From Roseateles sp. (GTDB lineage: Bacteria; Pseudomonadota; Gammaproteobacteria; Burkholderiales; Burkholderiaceae_C): DNA of 49,641 nucleotides. Position 1 is the stretch's first letter. Every line of letters starts with the position of its first letter. Made by a program: the position numbers and the translations under genes. The stretch lies in assembly GCA_015657635.1 (NCBI GenBank), contig JACDQM010000008.1, positions 1-49,641 of the forward strand, in the 5' to 3' direction. Positions 8,318 to 16,518 of this stretch are shown piece by piece. The notes under the pieces are model-generated. The model did no database searches, was not told the origin of the DNA, and was given only the letters and a program-made list of their open reading frames with translations.

Positions 8318-9223
8318 ATGAATAGACTGAATGTGGATTCGCGCCGGCAGATGGCCGACCTGGCGGCCTTCGCCGTGGTGGCCGAGGAGCGCAGCTTCAC
8401 CCGCGCTGCGGCGCGTCTGGGGGTGTCGCAATCGGCGCTCAGCCATGCGCTCAAGGCGCTGGAGGAGAGACTGGGGGTGCGCCTGCTCAGCCGCTCCACG
8501 CGCAGCGTCTCGGCCACTGAAGCTGGCGAGCGGCTGCTGGCCGAGCTGCGGCCGGCGCTGCAGAGCATCGACGAGGCGGTGGCCTCGGCGGTGCAGCAGC
8601 GCAACTCGCCAGCCGGCAAGGTGCGGTTGACGACATTCAAGCTGGCCGCGATGACGGTGCTCTGGCCGCTGCTGCCGCGCTTTCTGGAGCAGCACCCCGG
8701 CATCGAGGTCGAGCTGCATGTCAGCGACGCGTTGGTGGACATCGTGGCCGAGGGCTTCGACGCCGGCATTCGCCTGGCCGATACGGTGGAGAAGGACATG
8801 ATCGCCGTGCCCGTGGGGCCGGCTTTTCGCATCATCACCGTGGCGTCTCCGGACTATCTGAGCCGGCATGGCCTGCCCAAGACGCCGGACGATCTGCTCA
8901 CGCAGCGCTGCCTGCGCTATCGGCTCAGCAGCTCCGGGCGGCTGTCGGGTTGGAGGCTGAACCGCGGCCTGCGTTCGGCGCAGCTGGCCGTCGAGGGACC
9001 GCTGACCTCGAACGACAACGACACCCTGGTGCAGGCGGCGCTGGCCGGCCTGGGCGTGGCCCGCGTGCTCGACGGCTTGGTGCAGGAGCATCTGGACAGC
9101 GGCCGCCTGGTGCATGTGCTGCCGCAGTGGGTCACGCCGCTGCCCCGGCTCACGCTGTACCACCCCAGCCGGCGGCAGATGCCGCCTGCGCTTCAGGCGC
9201 TGATTGCGGCGCTGAAAGCGTAG
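8318..9223 (+). CDS. LysR-family transcriptional regulator
   Basis: This 301-aa regulator has the winged helix-turn-helix near residues 12-70 (FAVVAEERSFTRAAARLG, then VSQSALSHALKALEERLG) and a periplasmic-binding-like effector domain after about 100. The YLSRHGLPKTPDDLLTQRCL segment is typical of the LysR group that controls small oxidoreductase or hydrolase genes. The start is uncertain: ATG 8318 has no Shine-Dalgarno and sits beside the operator, while ATG 8351 (MADLAAF) would trim 11 residues. It is divergent from the esterase lipoprotein gene, its likely target. Confidence 0.9.
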   Translation: MNRLNVDSRRQMADLAAFAVVAEERSFTRAAARLGVSQSALSHALKALEERLGVRLLSRSTRSVSATEAGERLLAELRPALQSIDEAVASAVQQRNSPAGKVRLTTFKLAAMTVLWPLLPRFLEQHPGIEVELHVSDALVDIVAEGFDAGIRLADTVEKDMIAVPVGPAFRIITVASPDYLSRHGLPKTPDDLLTQRCLRYRLSSSGRLSGWRLNRGLRSAQLAVEGPLTSNDNDTLVQAALAGLGVARVLDGLVQEHLDSGRLVHVLPQWVTPLPRLTLYHPSRRQMPPALQALIAALKA

Positions 9224-9298
9224 TGTCAACAGGCCCTGACCCCCGCAAGTTGGCGAAGAACCAGAAGAGAAGTCGCCCGGCGCGGAAGACGCGGCGTC

Positions 9299-9457
9299 AT
9301 GTGCAGGCACTTGTGGGGCGGGACAGCAGGGACCGGGCACCTCTTCGATAGCGGGCGACGGCAGACCGACGCGCTGCGCCGCACTGTGGCTTTCAGCGAA
9401 GATAGGCGCTTGTGGGACTTTCTGGCGGCAGTGATCCGCGAGCAGGGCGCTGAATGA
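9299..9457 (+). CDS. Possible 52-aa ORF coupled to the next gene
   Basis: This short frame encodes a 52-residue peptide ending in a helical segment, RRLWDFLAAVIREQGAE. Its TGA overlaps the next ATG as ATGA. The frame is open back to the LysR stop (9224) but has no earlier ATG, and no clear ribosome-binding site is seen. It may be a gene remnant or a leader peptide. No family is recognised. Confidence 0.25.
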   Translation: MCRHLWGGTAGTGHLFDSGRRQTDALRRTVAFSEDRRLWDFLAAVIREQGAE

Positions 9458-9735
9458 GAGAGACAGAAGGAAGGGGCCAAGTGCCAGGATCGAAGCAGGG
9501 CACGCAGTGGCCCAAGCGTCGCAGCCGCCGCTGGCGCTTGACCGCGGCCGCTGTGGTGCTGGGCGTGCACGGGCTGGCGATTGCGCTGGTGGTGAGCTGG
9601 CGCACAGCCCTCCTGGACGACGAGCCTGCGCCGCCGCTCCCGCCGCCTCCCATCGTGTACGTGGATGTCACTGAGCAGCCCGCCAAGCTTGCGTCACCGT
9701 CCGAGCCTGCGTCATCCCCGTCACGGGCTCGGTAG
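9454..9735 (+). CDS. Small membrane-anchored protein with TonB-like N terminus
   Basis: This is a 93-aa predicted inner-membrane protein. A basic N terminus (KRRSRRWRL, about 20-29) is followed by one transmembrane helix (TAAAVVLGVHGLAIALVVSW) and a proline-rich periplasmic tail beginning PAPPLPPPPIVYVDV. This layout is that of the N-terminal anchor of TonB-like proteins, including the His in the helix, but the C-terminal TonB domain is missing. It may be a truncated TonB or an unrelated short anchor. It overlaps the preceding small ORF by four bases. 289 bases without a recognisable gene follow. Confidence 0.4.
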   Translation: MRETEGRGQVPGSKQGTQWPKRRSRRWRLTAAAVVLGVHGLAIALVVSWRTALLDDEPAPPLPPPPIVYVDVTEQPAKLASPSEPASSPSRAR

Positions 9736-10024
9736 CGAAACCGCGGCGAGCAAGAGGCCGTGCTCAAGGCGCGCCCAGCCAAAAGCTGCCACTCAGGCTG
9801 ACCATCTGCCGCCCAGCGCGGAAGCTGCAGCAGGCGGATCTGCTCTTGTGCATCATTCTGCGCATCCGTCGCACGCCTTGGCCCGAAGGGCTCAAATGCG
9901 TGTGAGCAAGCAAAGCGGTAGTAGAGTGCCGGCAGTTGCTGCGTTCAGGCCTTCACCGGCATGACGCTGGCAGCAAGCACAGTCGCATCACAACATCCAA
10001 CGGTTGATTCAAGGAGCGCAGGAC

Positions 10025-10177
10025 ATGGCCAAGGGCGAACAACGCAACGACAAGGCGAACAAGAAGCCGAAGAAGGACAGCGGTACTTCCAAGGAGTCCT
10101 CGTCTGTTTCCACCCGCCCCGTCGCGCCGACGACGGCGGTGATGCCCAAGGGCAAGCTGAAGAACAAGCCGGCTTGA
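10025..10177 (+). CDS. Small, highly basic Lys-rich protein
   Basis: This 50-residue protein was too short for a routine ORF cutoff but is well supported. AAGGAG lies about eight bases before the ATG, and the composition is strongly biased, with many Lys in MAKGEQRNDKANKKPKKD and again at the C terminus (PKGKLKNKPA). It looks disordered and could bind nucleic acid. I believe similar short proteins beginning MAKG occur in other Burkholderiales, but no function is known to me. It stands alone between the TonB-like fragment and the convergent YciB-like gene. Confidence 0.6.
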   Translation: MAKGEQRNDKANKKPKKDSGTSKESSSVSTRPVAPTTAVMPKGKLKNKPA

Positions 10178-10225
10178 GGCGGCAGGGCTGAGCCGCTGCG
10201 TGGCCGCTGGCCGGCGCGGCAGCCC

Positions 10226-10813
10226 TCAGGCCCGCGCGAACCTCAGCACCGCGAAGAACAGCAGCATGCTCAGCGCGATGTCGCCGAAGGTGGTGTAGGC
10301 CAACCAGACATCGGTGCTGAAGAACTCGGCCACGCCCCAGTTGAGCGTGGCCATCAGCGCGCCGAGCAGGCCCAGGCCGATGGCCAGGCGCTGCTCGACA
10401 ACCGGCTCCATCACATAGCGCGCCAGCCGGCGGCCGAAGTAGCGGCCGCGGTTGAGCAGGCCGTCCCCCAGAAACAGGGTGGCGGTGAGCAGGCCCAGGA
10501 TGGTGCCCTTCATCTTGACCGCCCAGTCGTCCTGAAACAGCCAGGAAAAGCCTGCAGAGACCAGCAGCATCACCACGCCGAACATCGCCAGCCCGCCGAT
10601 CAGGTCGACCTTGACATAGCGCTGCACGACGTAGACAGCCAGCCCGGCGGCGGCGCCTAGCAAGGCGGCGGTGGTCAGGTCGGTGAACTTGGCGCAAACG
10701 AAAAAGAACAGGCCCAGGCCCACATCGACATAGATGCTGGGCTTGTTGCGCTCCCATTGCGCTGCTTGGCGCGCCTGGTCGACTGAACGAAGCGAAGAGT
10801 TCTGAGGATTCAT
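10226..10813 (-). CDS. YciB/IspA-family inner-membrane protein (septation protein A-like)
   Basis: This 195-aa polytopic membrane protein has about five hydrophobic helices and matches intracellular septation protein A (YciB/IspZ). Recognisable features are a first helix after NKPSIYVDVGLGLFFFVC, then DLTTAALLGAAAGLAVY, and GRYFGRRLARYVMEPVVEQRLA near 120-145. In enterobacteria YciB affects envelope integrity and interacts with elongation and division proteins. ATG 10813 begins MNPQNSSLRS. It is a single gene, 70 bases from the next leftward gene. Confidence 0.7.
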   Translation of the reverse strand: MNPQNSSLRSVDQARQAAQWERNKPSIYVDVGLGLFFFVCAKFTDLTTAALLGAAAGLAVYVVQRYVKVDLIGGLAMFGVVMLLVSAGFSWLFQDDWAVKMKGTILGLLTATLFLGDGLLNRGRYFGRRLARYVMEPVVEQRLAIGLGLLGALMATLNWGVAEFFSTDVWLAYTTFGDIALSMLLFFAVLRFARA

Positions 10814-10883
10814 GGTGCAGATTGTCGGCGCAAGTGCTTGGCCCGGTGGAGCAGCGCCCTTTACGGACGCAGCGGCGCGCAGT

Positions 10884-11456
10884 TTACCGACCCCTTAAGC
10901 AGCGCCCGTACGCATCGCGATACGGCTTCCCAAAGCAGTTCGCCAGTCCAGTCAGGACCTGGAAGTTGGTCTTGTTCTCGCGATGTGCCGCTGCAGCCTG
11001 GCGATGGGCTTCGTAGTGCTTGTCGAACTCGGCGCGATCGCCGCGCAGAAAGGCTGCGGTGGCAAGCACATAGCTGTTCCAAGCGAAGGTGGGCTGCTGC
11101 TCGGTCTCGTCGGGGTTGACGGACAGCAGGGCTTGCTCCGAGGCCGCCGCGTGCTTGCCCTCCAAGGCCAGTGTCTGGGCCAGATGCCAACGGACGTTGC
11201 GCATCTCCGCTTCCTGACGCTTGAGGTAGCGTCGCAGCAGCCGGGCCTGCTCGGCCAGGCAGTTGCCAAACTGGCGCCAGCCAGCCTCGGTCTGGTCGAA
11301 TTCCCAGTAGGGCCGCTGGTTGACGACAGCGTCGCTCACCTCCTTGTACTTCTGCTGGCAGTCCATCGGCACACTGCTGCGCTGCTGCGCGAGGGCAGAG
11401 TCGCCGAGGCTGACGAGGAGGCATAGAGCTGTCAGGGCAAGCGGTAGGCGATTCAT
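10884..11456 (-). CDS. Secreted hypothetical protein with helical repeat-like body
   Basis: This 190-aa protein starts MNRLPLALTALCLLVSLGDSALAQQ, a Sec signal peptide with probable cleavage after ALA. The mature part has three or four Cys and helical segments (EMRNVRWHLAQTLALEGKHAAASEQALL, then NSYVLATAAFLRGDRAEFDKHYEAHRQAAAAH) that resemble TPR-like pairs. The start was placed at ATG 11456 because the longer frame to 11564 reads through unrelated sequence. No family is recognised. The 212 bases up to the next gene hold a 12-base palindrome (11505-11516) and no gene. Confidence 0.6.
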   Translation of the reverse strand: MNRLPLALTALCLLVSLGDSALAQQRSSVPMDCQQKYKEVSDAVVNQRPYWEFDQTEAGWRQFGNCLAEQARLLRRYLKRQEAEMRNVRWHLAQTLALEGKHAAASEQALLSVNPDETEQQPTFAWNSYVLATAAFLRGDRAEFDKHYEAHRQAAAAHRENKTNFQVLTGLANCFGKPYRDAYGRCLRGR

Positions 11457-11668
11457 CGATTGGCGATCCGTCACTGAGGGCCAGTACGCATTGACGCTAT
11501 CAGAGCTAGCGCTAGCAGGGGGCAGCCAGCGCAATGTCCAGCGCACTGAGGATGTGCCGTTCAAACTGCAGCGCCATCCTCTGCCACATCAGTTCAGGCT
11601 CGCTGCTGCTTAGCAGTGCCGGGCTGGCTGTGCAGACCAAGGTCCTGGTCATGAAAAGGGGATTCCCG

Positions 11669-12580
11669 ATGAAGACAACACATCCTGAGGCGCTGGCATC
11701 ACGCCCGCCCACATTGTTCTTCGCGGCCCGGCTGCTGATGGGCTTGGCCGTGCTCCTGCTGGCGACGGGCTGCTCGACGCTGCGCGGCACGCCCACGCGC
11801 TACCAGCCGACGGCCGATGTGGTCAGCAAGATCAATCTCGTATCGCAGGATCTGGCGGATCTGCAGGCGGCCGATACCGAGCTGAATCGCAATCTGCTGC
11901 AGAACAAGGCGATCGCGGTGATCGATCTGCAGTTCCACCAGTTCGTTCGCGATCTGATGGCGGATCGCTCCGATGCCTCGGCGGCGGCGGCCGGCACCAC
12001 GCTGGGCGCCAGCACGGCCGGCGCCTTTGTCGACAGCGTCAAGGCCAAGACCAATTACGCGCTCTTTGCCGCAGGCGTGGTGGGTGCCTTTGGCATCGTC
12101 GACAAGAGCTATTTCTACGAGAAGACGGTGCCGGCGCTGGTGGCGGCGATGGGCGCTGCACGCGCCAATGTGCTGGTGCGCATGCGCGGCAGCCAGCGCG
12201 ACACGCTCGGCGCCTATGACGGCACGGCGGCGCTGGCGGATCTGGAGGACTATTACTCAGCGGGCACGGTGCTTGCGGCCATCGCCGAGATCACGGCGCG
12301 GGCCGACAGCGACAAGAAGGCGGCGCTGGACGAGGTGCGTGCCTTGGAAGTGCCGAGTGATGCCGAGATCACGCGCCGCAAGCAGATCAGCGGCGCTATT
12401 TTTTCGATCAACGATGCGGCCATGGACAAGGCCAAGAAGGCCCTGTCGCAACTTGGGTTGCCTGAGCAGAAGACCGCCAAGGACGCGCGTGCCACCTTGC
12501 TGAAGGCCTTGCGGCCGCCGACCCCGGAGCGCATCGCGCTGGTCGAGAAGGCCCTCAAGGACAACGGCCTGTTGAAGTAA
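11669..12580 (+). CDS. Hypothetical lipoprotein
   Basis: This is a 303-aa protein with a lipoprotein signal peptide (LLMGLAVLLLATGC, acylated Cys followed by Ser). The mature part is mainly helical, with a long glycine/alanine-rich stretch (SAAAAGTTLGASTAGAFVDS) and a hydrophobic segment, NYALFAAGVVGAFGIV, around 130-145. Charged helices rich in Lys and Asp make up the C-terminal half. ATG 11669 has AAGGGG upstream; ATG 11651 is an alternative. It is followed after 34 bases by a small co-directional gene, suggesting an operon. I do not recognise the family. Confidence 0.6.
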   Translation: MKTTHPEALASRPPTLFFAARLLMGLAVLLLATGCSTLRGTPTRYQPTADVVSKINLVSQDLADLQAADTELNRNLLQNKAIAVIDLQFHQFVRDLMADRSDASAAAAGTTLGASTAGAFVDSVKAKTNYALFAAGVVGAFGIVDKSYFYEKTVPALVAAMGAARANVLVRMRGSQRDTLGAYDGTAALADLEDYYSAGTVLAAIAEITARADSDKKAALDEVRALEVPSDAEITRRKQISGAIFSINDAAMDKAKKALSQLGLPEQKTAKDARATLLKALRPPTPERIALVEKALKDNGLLK

Positions 12581-12614
12581 GCAAGCGCCGCAGCAACAAC
12601 CAGGAGCACTCCAA

Positions 12615-12908
12615 ATGGCCACCTATCACGTTGAACTCTCCGGCAAGCTCTCGCTGGCCCAGCAGGCCAAGGCGATCGAGGGCGAAGAGGCGCTGGGGAC
12701 CAAGTTTCTGAGCGCCCGCATCTGGGTCAACGCCAAGAACGTACTCACCAACCTGGCGGAGTTCCAAGAGCTCGACACCGCGCCAGAGCCGCCGCTGAGC
12801 ACGCCCAAGCTGAGTAAGGAGCTGCCAGCCGGCAGCACGCCTGCCTGGGCCGGCCCGATGATCGTGCAGGGCAGCGCGGTGACGCAGGTCTATCTGCTGC
12901 GCGGCTGA
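12615..12908 (+). CDS. Small hypothetical protein
   Basis: This is a 97-aa cytoplasmic protein without a signal peptide or transmembrane helix. An AGGAG about nine bases upstream supports ATG 12615. The N-terminal half (YHVELSGKLSLAQQAKAIEGEEALG) looks folded; the middle is proline-rich (DTAPEPPLSTPKLSKELP); a hydrophobic strand ends the chain. It is probably cotranscribed with the lipoprotein gene 34 bases upstream and may act with it. No family is recognised. Confidence 0.6.
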   Translation: MATYHVELSGKLSLAQQAKAIEGEEALGTKFLSARIWVNAKNVLTNLAEFQELDTAPEPPLSTPKLSKELPAGSTPAWAGPMIVQGSAVTQVYLLRG

Positions 12909-13001
12909 TTCGCTGCGTCCGGCTGGCTGATGGGCCCGGACTTGGCTTGGCGATGCCCTGGTCGGGGTGTTTGCACCGCGGGCGCTTCGCACCCGTGGAC
13001 A

Positions 13002-13574
13002 ATGAGGCCCATGATCATCTCGACTCGCGCCAACAACACGCCTGCACCCTTGACGATCTGGCTCACCGGCCTGTCAGGTGCCGGCAAGAGCACGCTGGCT
13101 GAAGGCCTGGCCGTGCGTTTCGCCGGTGAAGGCGTGCCGCATTTCATCCTCGACGGGGATACGGTGCGCACCGGCCTGTGCCGTGATCTGGGCTTCAGTG
13201 CCGCCGACCGCAAGGAAAACATCCGCCGCGTGGCTGAGGTGGCCGCGCTGATGAACCGCGCCGGGCTGACGGTGATCTGCGCCCTGATCTCTCCGTTGCT
13301 CGAAGACCGCCGCATGGCGCGCGAGATCATCGGCGCGGGCCGTTTCGTCGAGGTGCATGTGGCCGCCTCGCTGGAAGTCTGCGAGCAGCGTGACCCCAAG
13401 GGCCTGTACCGCCGCGCCCGTGCTGGCGCGATCGCCGACTTCACCGGCATCAGCGCGCCCTACGAGGCGCCAACCGCCGCTGAGCTGGTGGTGGATACCG
13501 CCTTGATGGGCATTGATGAGGCGGTGGCGCGGGTGCATCAGGCCTGGGTGGCGCAGCAGCGCCTGGTGGGCTGA
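13002..13574 (+). CDS. cysC: Adenylyl-sulfate (APS) kinase
   Basis: CysC phosphorylates adenylyl sulfate to PAPS with ATP in sulfate activation. The 190-aa protein has the family length and all main blocks: P-loop GLSGAGKST at 23-31, the APS-binding segment LDGDTVRTGLCRDLGFS followed by ADRKENIRRVAEVA, and DPKGLYRRARAGAIADFTGI plus PYEAP near the C terminus. Either ATG 13002 or ATG 13011 could be used, with only weak Shine-Dalgarno matches. No cysD, cysN or PAPS reductase gene is adjacent, so it is an isolated copy here. Confidence 0.9.
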   Translation: MRPMIISTRANNTPAPLTIWLTGLSGAGKSTLAEGLAVRFAGEGVPHFILDGDTVRTGLCRDLGFSAADRKENIRRVAEVAALMNRAGLTVICALISPLLEDRRMAREIIGAGRFVEVHVAASLEVCEQRDPKGLYRRARAGAIADFTGISAPYEAPTAAELVVDTALMGIDEAVARVHQAWVAQQRLVG

Positions 13575-13624
13575 GCGGCCGGCTTGCCCGTTCCTGCCGC
13601 GATTGAGCGCGGCTGCGCAGGGCC

Positions 13625-14695
13625 TCAGATCGCGGCCACCAGGCCCGCAATCGCCTCGCCCATCGCCACGGTGGAGGCGTTGCCTCCCAGGTCGCGCGTG
13701 CGCGGGCCGCTGCGGAGCACCTGCTCGATGGCGCGCAGGATGGCGTCGTGCGCGTCGCGGTGGCCGAGGAAGTCCAGCATCAGCGCGGCTGACCAGATCA
13801 TCGCCACCGGGTTGGCGATGCCCTGGCCGTAGATGTCCGGCGCCGAGCCGTGCACCGGCTCGAACAGGCTGGGGAACTTGCGCTCGGGGTTCAGGTTGGC
13901 CGAAGGCGCCAGGCCAATGGTGCCGGTGGTCGCCGGGCCGAGGTCGGAGAGGATGTCACCGAACAGATTGCTGGCCACCACCACGTCGAAGCGCTGCGGC
14001 TGCAGCACGAAGCGGGCGCTGAGGATGTCGATGTGCTGCTTGTCCACCGTGACGCCCGGATAGTCGGCATGCAGCGCATCGGCGCGGCCGTCCCACCAGG
14101 GCATGCTGATGGCAATGCCGTTGCTCTTGGTGGCCACCGTCAGGTGCTGGTGCGCGCGCCCTTTCGCCAGCTCGAAGGCGTACTTCAGCACACGGTCGGT
14201 GCCGAAGCGGCTGAACACCGATTCCTGGATCACGATCTCGCGCTCGGTGCCGGCGTACATCACGCCGCCGAGGTTGGTGTATTCGCCCTCGGTGTTCTCG
14301 CGCACCACCAGGTAGTCGATCTCGCCGGGCTTGCGATTGGCCAAGGGGCAGGGCACACCTTCAAACAGGCGTACCGGGCGCAGATTGATGTACTGGTCGA
14401 ACTCGCGGCGGAACTTCAAGAGCGAGCCCCACAGCGAGACATGGTCGGGCACCGTGGCCGGCCAGCCGACCGCGCCGAACAGCAGCGCGTCCTGGCCCTG
14501 CAGCTGCGCCTTCCAGTCGGCGGGCATCATCTCGCCATGCTGCAGGTAGTAGTCGCAGCTGGCCCATTCGACCGGCGTGAACTCCAGCGCGATGCCAAAG
14601 CGGCGCGCCGCGGCGTCGAGCACGCGCAGGCCTTCGGGCATCACTTCCTTGCCAATGCCGTCGCCAGGGATGACGGCGATCTTGTGAGCTTTCAT
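13625..14695 (-). CDS. Tartrate/D-malate dehydrogenase (isopropylmalate dehydrogenase superfamily)
   Basis: This 356-aa NAD-dependent beta-decarboxylating dehydrogenase belongs to the TtuC/DmlA branch, which acts on tartrate or D-malate. Evidence includes the N-terminal IAVIPGDGIGKEVMPEG, ENTEGEYTNLGG, the metal-binding DVVVASNLFGDILSDL, and the nucleotide loop FEPVHGSAPDIYGQGIANP. The VGWPATVPDHVSLWG segment is characteristic of this branch rather than LeuB. AGGAG lies eight bases before ATG 14695; the longer frame to 14827 is not needed. It is divergent from a Crp/Fnr regulator and convergent with cysC. Confidence 0.88.
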   Translation of the reverse strand: MKAHKIAVIPGDGIGKEVMPEGLRVLDAAARRFGIALEFTPVEWASCDYYLQHGEMMPADWKAQLQGQDALLFGAVGWPATVPDHVSLWGSLLKFRREFDQYINLRPVRLFEGVPCPLANRKPGEIDYLVVRENTEGEYTNLGGVMYAGTEREIVIQESVFSRFGTDRVLKYAFELAKGRAHQHLTVATKSNGIAISMPWWDGRADALHADYPGVTVDKQHIDILSARFVLQPQRFDVVVASNLFGDILSDLGPATTGTIGLAPSANLNPERKFPSLFEPVHGSAPDIYGQGIANPVAMIWSAALMLDFLGHRDAHDAILRAIEQVLRSGPRTRDLGGNASTVAMGEAIAGLVAAI

Positions 14696-14817
14696 GGGAT
14701 CAACTCCTGCTTGTTCTTGGGGTGCTGCGCGCGCGGGCGCCGGACCGGACGGGCCTGCCTTGGCGACGCAGCGCTCTCCTGCCGATTCTCGTGGTGGGTC
14801 GACAGCCCGCGTGCGCG

Positions 14818-14846
14818 TTGTAAACATAAGCGGATGGCGATATATG
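14818..14846 (+). promoter_or_regulatory. Candidate sigma-70 promoter for the Crp/Fnr gene
   Basis: TTGTAA (14818-14823) and TATATG (14841-14846) are separated by 17 bases and each matches the consensus at four of six positions, in an AT-rich patch of an otherwise GC-rich divergent region. A direct repeat ATGGCG-N4-ATGGCG (14833-14848) overlaps the -10 region and could be a protein-binding site. Confidence 0.35.
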
Positions 14847-14913
14847 GCGGTAGAATCCTTGGCACTCCGTTGCTTGCTTCGAACGCGGCAGCTTCCGGGC
14901 GCCGCTCCCCGCC

Positions 14914-15642
14914 ATGTCCGTGATACCGCTGTACAGCAAGGACTCGCGCCACCCGCAGTCCGCGGTCTGCGCCGCCTGCGAGGTGCGCCGCTCGGCCTTG
15001 TTCGGCGCGCTCGATGAGCAGGGGCTGGAGCGCATCCACGCGCATATTGCCGGTCCGCAGCTGGCCGCGGATGAGCGTATCTATGACCGGGGTGACAAGG
15101 GCGTGGCTGTCTACACCGTGCGTTCGGGCGTGGTGCGGTTCGAGCGAGTCACTGAGCGCGGCGACCGCCGCATCGTGCGCCTGGCCGGCCGTGGCGATCT
15201 GATCGGTCAGGAAGCCCTGCTGGGCCGGCCCTATGCGGACGAGGCGATTGCCTGCACGCCGCTGGAGCTGTGCCGCATCCCCTGCAGTCTGGTGGACAGC
15301 CTGGGCGAGCAGCAGACCCCCTTGATGCGCGAGCTGATGCAGCGCTGGCAGAGCGCGCTCGATGATGCCGAGACCTGGGTCGCCGATCTGGCCACCGGGC
15401 CCGCGCGGCGCCGCGTGCTGCGCCTGCTGTTGCGCCTGGCCGTGCATGCCGATGCCGATGGCGTGATCTGGCTGCCGCGGCGCGAGGAGATCGGTGCGAT
15501 GCTGGACATGACCATCGAAACGGCCAGCCGGCTGATCAGCCAGCTCAGGCGCGACGGCGTGCTTGAGATCCTGCCCGGTCGCTCGGCCCGCATCGACCGT
15601 CAGGCGCTGGAGCAGGCGGCGCGCCTGCAGGACGAAGTCTGA
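14914..15642 (+). CDS. Crp/Fnr-family transcriptional regulator
   Basis: This 242-aa regulator has a cyclic-nucleotide-binding-like beta-roll (about 35-150: ERIYDRGDKGVAVYTVRSGVVRF) and a C-terminal winged helix (LPRREEIGAMLDMTIETASRLISQLRRDGVLE). The recognition helix pattern TIETASRLISQL is of the FNR rather than the CRP type. The N terminus has only C19 and C22 (CAAC) and lacks the third clustered Cys of FNR, so an oxygen-labile [4Fe-4S] cluster is doubtful. It is divergent from the tartrate/malate dehydrogenase gene. Confidence 0.88.
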   Translation: MSVIPLYSKDSRHPQSAVCAACEVRRSALFGALDEQGLERIHAHIAGPQLAADERIYDRGDKGVAVYTVRSGVVRFERVTERGDRRIVRLAGRGDLIGQEALLGRPYADEAIACTPLELCRIPCSLVDSLGEQQTPLMRELMQRWQSALDDAETWVADLATGPARRRVLRLLLRLAVHADADGVIWLPRREEIGAMLDMTIETASRLISQLRRDGVLEILPGRSARIDRQALEQAARLQDEV

Positions 15643-15675
15643 GCGCCCGCACGGCGCGCGAGCCTTGGCTGTTCT

Positions 15676-16503
15676 TCAGCCGGCGCCGCTGATCCAGCCC
15701 AGCGCCCGCGCCAGCATCAGCGCAGCCACCAGCACCATCAGCGCGGCAAAGCCCCGCCTCAGCGTCGACGCCGGCAGACGCGCGGCGAGGCGCCGCCCCA
15801 GCACCAAGGCCAGCATCGCAGCGGCACCGAAGCGCAGCGCCAGGTCCCAGTCCATGCTGCCATGCCCGCTGGCGGCCAGCACGCCGCTGAGCGAGGCCAG
15901 CGCGATCACGGCCAACGAGGTGGCAGTGATGCTGCGCAGGTCCAGATCCGAATAGCGCGACAGCGCCGGCACGATGACAAAGCCGCCACCCACGCCCAGC
16001 AGGCCGGTCAGAAGGCCGGACAGCAGGCCGGTCAGCCCCAGCATCGCGGCGCAGGGCGGCGTCCAGCGCAGCCGGCCTTGCGCCGGGTCGAGCTTGCAGG
16101 GCGGTGGCGGACGCGCAGCCAAGGAGTCAGCATCCTGAGGCCTTGCCATGCGCCAGGCGCTGAACAGCAGCACGCCGGCAAAGCCGAGCATCAAGGGTTG
16201 TGGCGGCAGCTGGTGTGCCAGCCAGACGCCCAGCGGCGCCATCGCCATCGCCACCAGGCCGATCAGTGCGGCCGCACGGTAGCGAACCACGCCTTCGCGC
16301 AGCCCCAGCAGTGCGCCCAGGGCGGCGGCCGCACCGACGGCGATCAGCGCCACCGGCGCGGCCTGCTGCACGCTGAGGTGCAGGCCGAACACCAGCAGCG
16401 GCACGGCCAGCACGCCACCGCCGGCGCCGGTCAGCGCCATGATCAGGCCGACGCCGCCGCCGAGCAGCAGGGGGAGCAGGGGGAGCAGGGTATCCATCAG
16501 CAT
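15676..16503 (-). CDS. TauE/SafE-family sulfite/sulfonate exporter-like permease
   Basis: This 275-aa polytopic membrane protein has two pseudo-repeats, each opening with a glycine-rich helix pair: GVGLIMALTGAGGGVLAVP near residue 17 and LLSGLLTGLLGVGGGFVIVP near 160, the hallmark of TauE/SafE transporters. Members export or import small anions such as sulfite, sulfoacetate or thiosulfate. It lies 15 bases downstream of the TlpA fusion gene on the same strand, so the two are probably cotranscribed. Start ATG 16503 or the in-frame ATG at 16497. Confidence 0.85.
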   Translation of the reverse strand: MLMDTLLPLLPLLLGGGVGLIMALTGAGGGVLAVPLLVFGLHLSVQQAAPVALIAVGAAAALGALLGLREGVVRYRAAALIGLVAMAMAPLGVWLAHQLPPQPLMLGFAGVLLFSAWRMARPQDADSLAARPPPPCKLDPAQGRLRWTPPCAAMLGLTGLLSGLLTGLLGVGGGFVIVPALSRYSDLDLRSITATSLAVIALASLSGVLAASGHGSMDWDLALRFGAAAMLALVLGRRLAARLPASTLRRGFAALMVLVAALMLARALGWISGAG

Positions 16504-16518
16504 GATCGCTCGCGTCGT

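Noticed and set aside
11505..11516. GCTAGCGCTAGC palindrome upstream of the lipoprotein gene
   Set aside because: A tandem NheI-type hexamer can arise by chance; no promoter or second copy supports a function.
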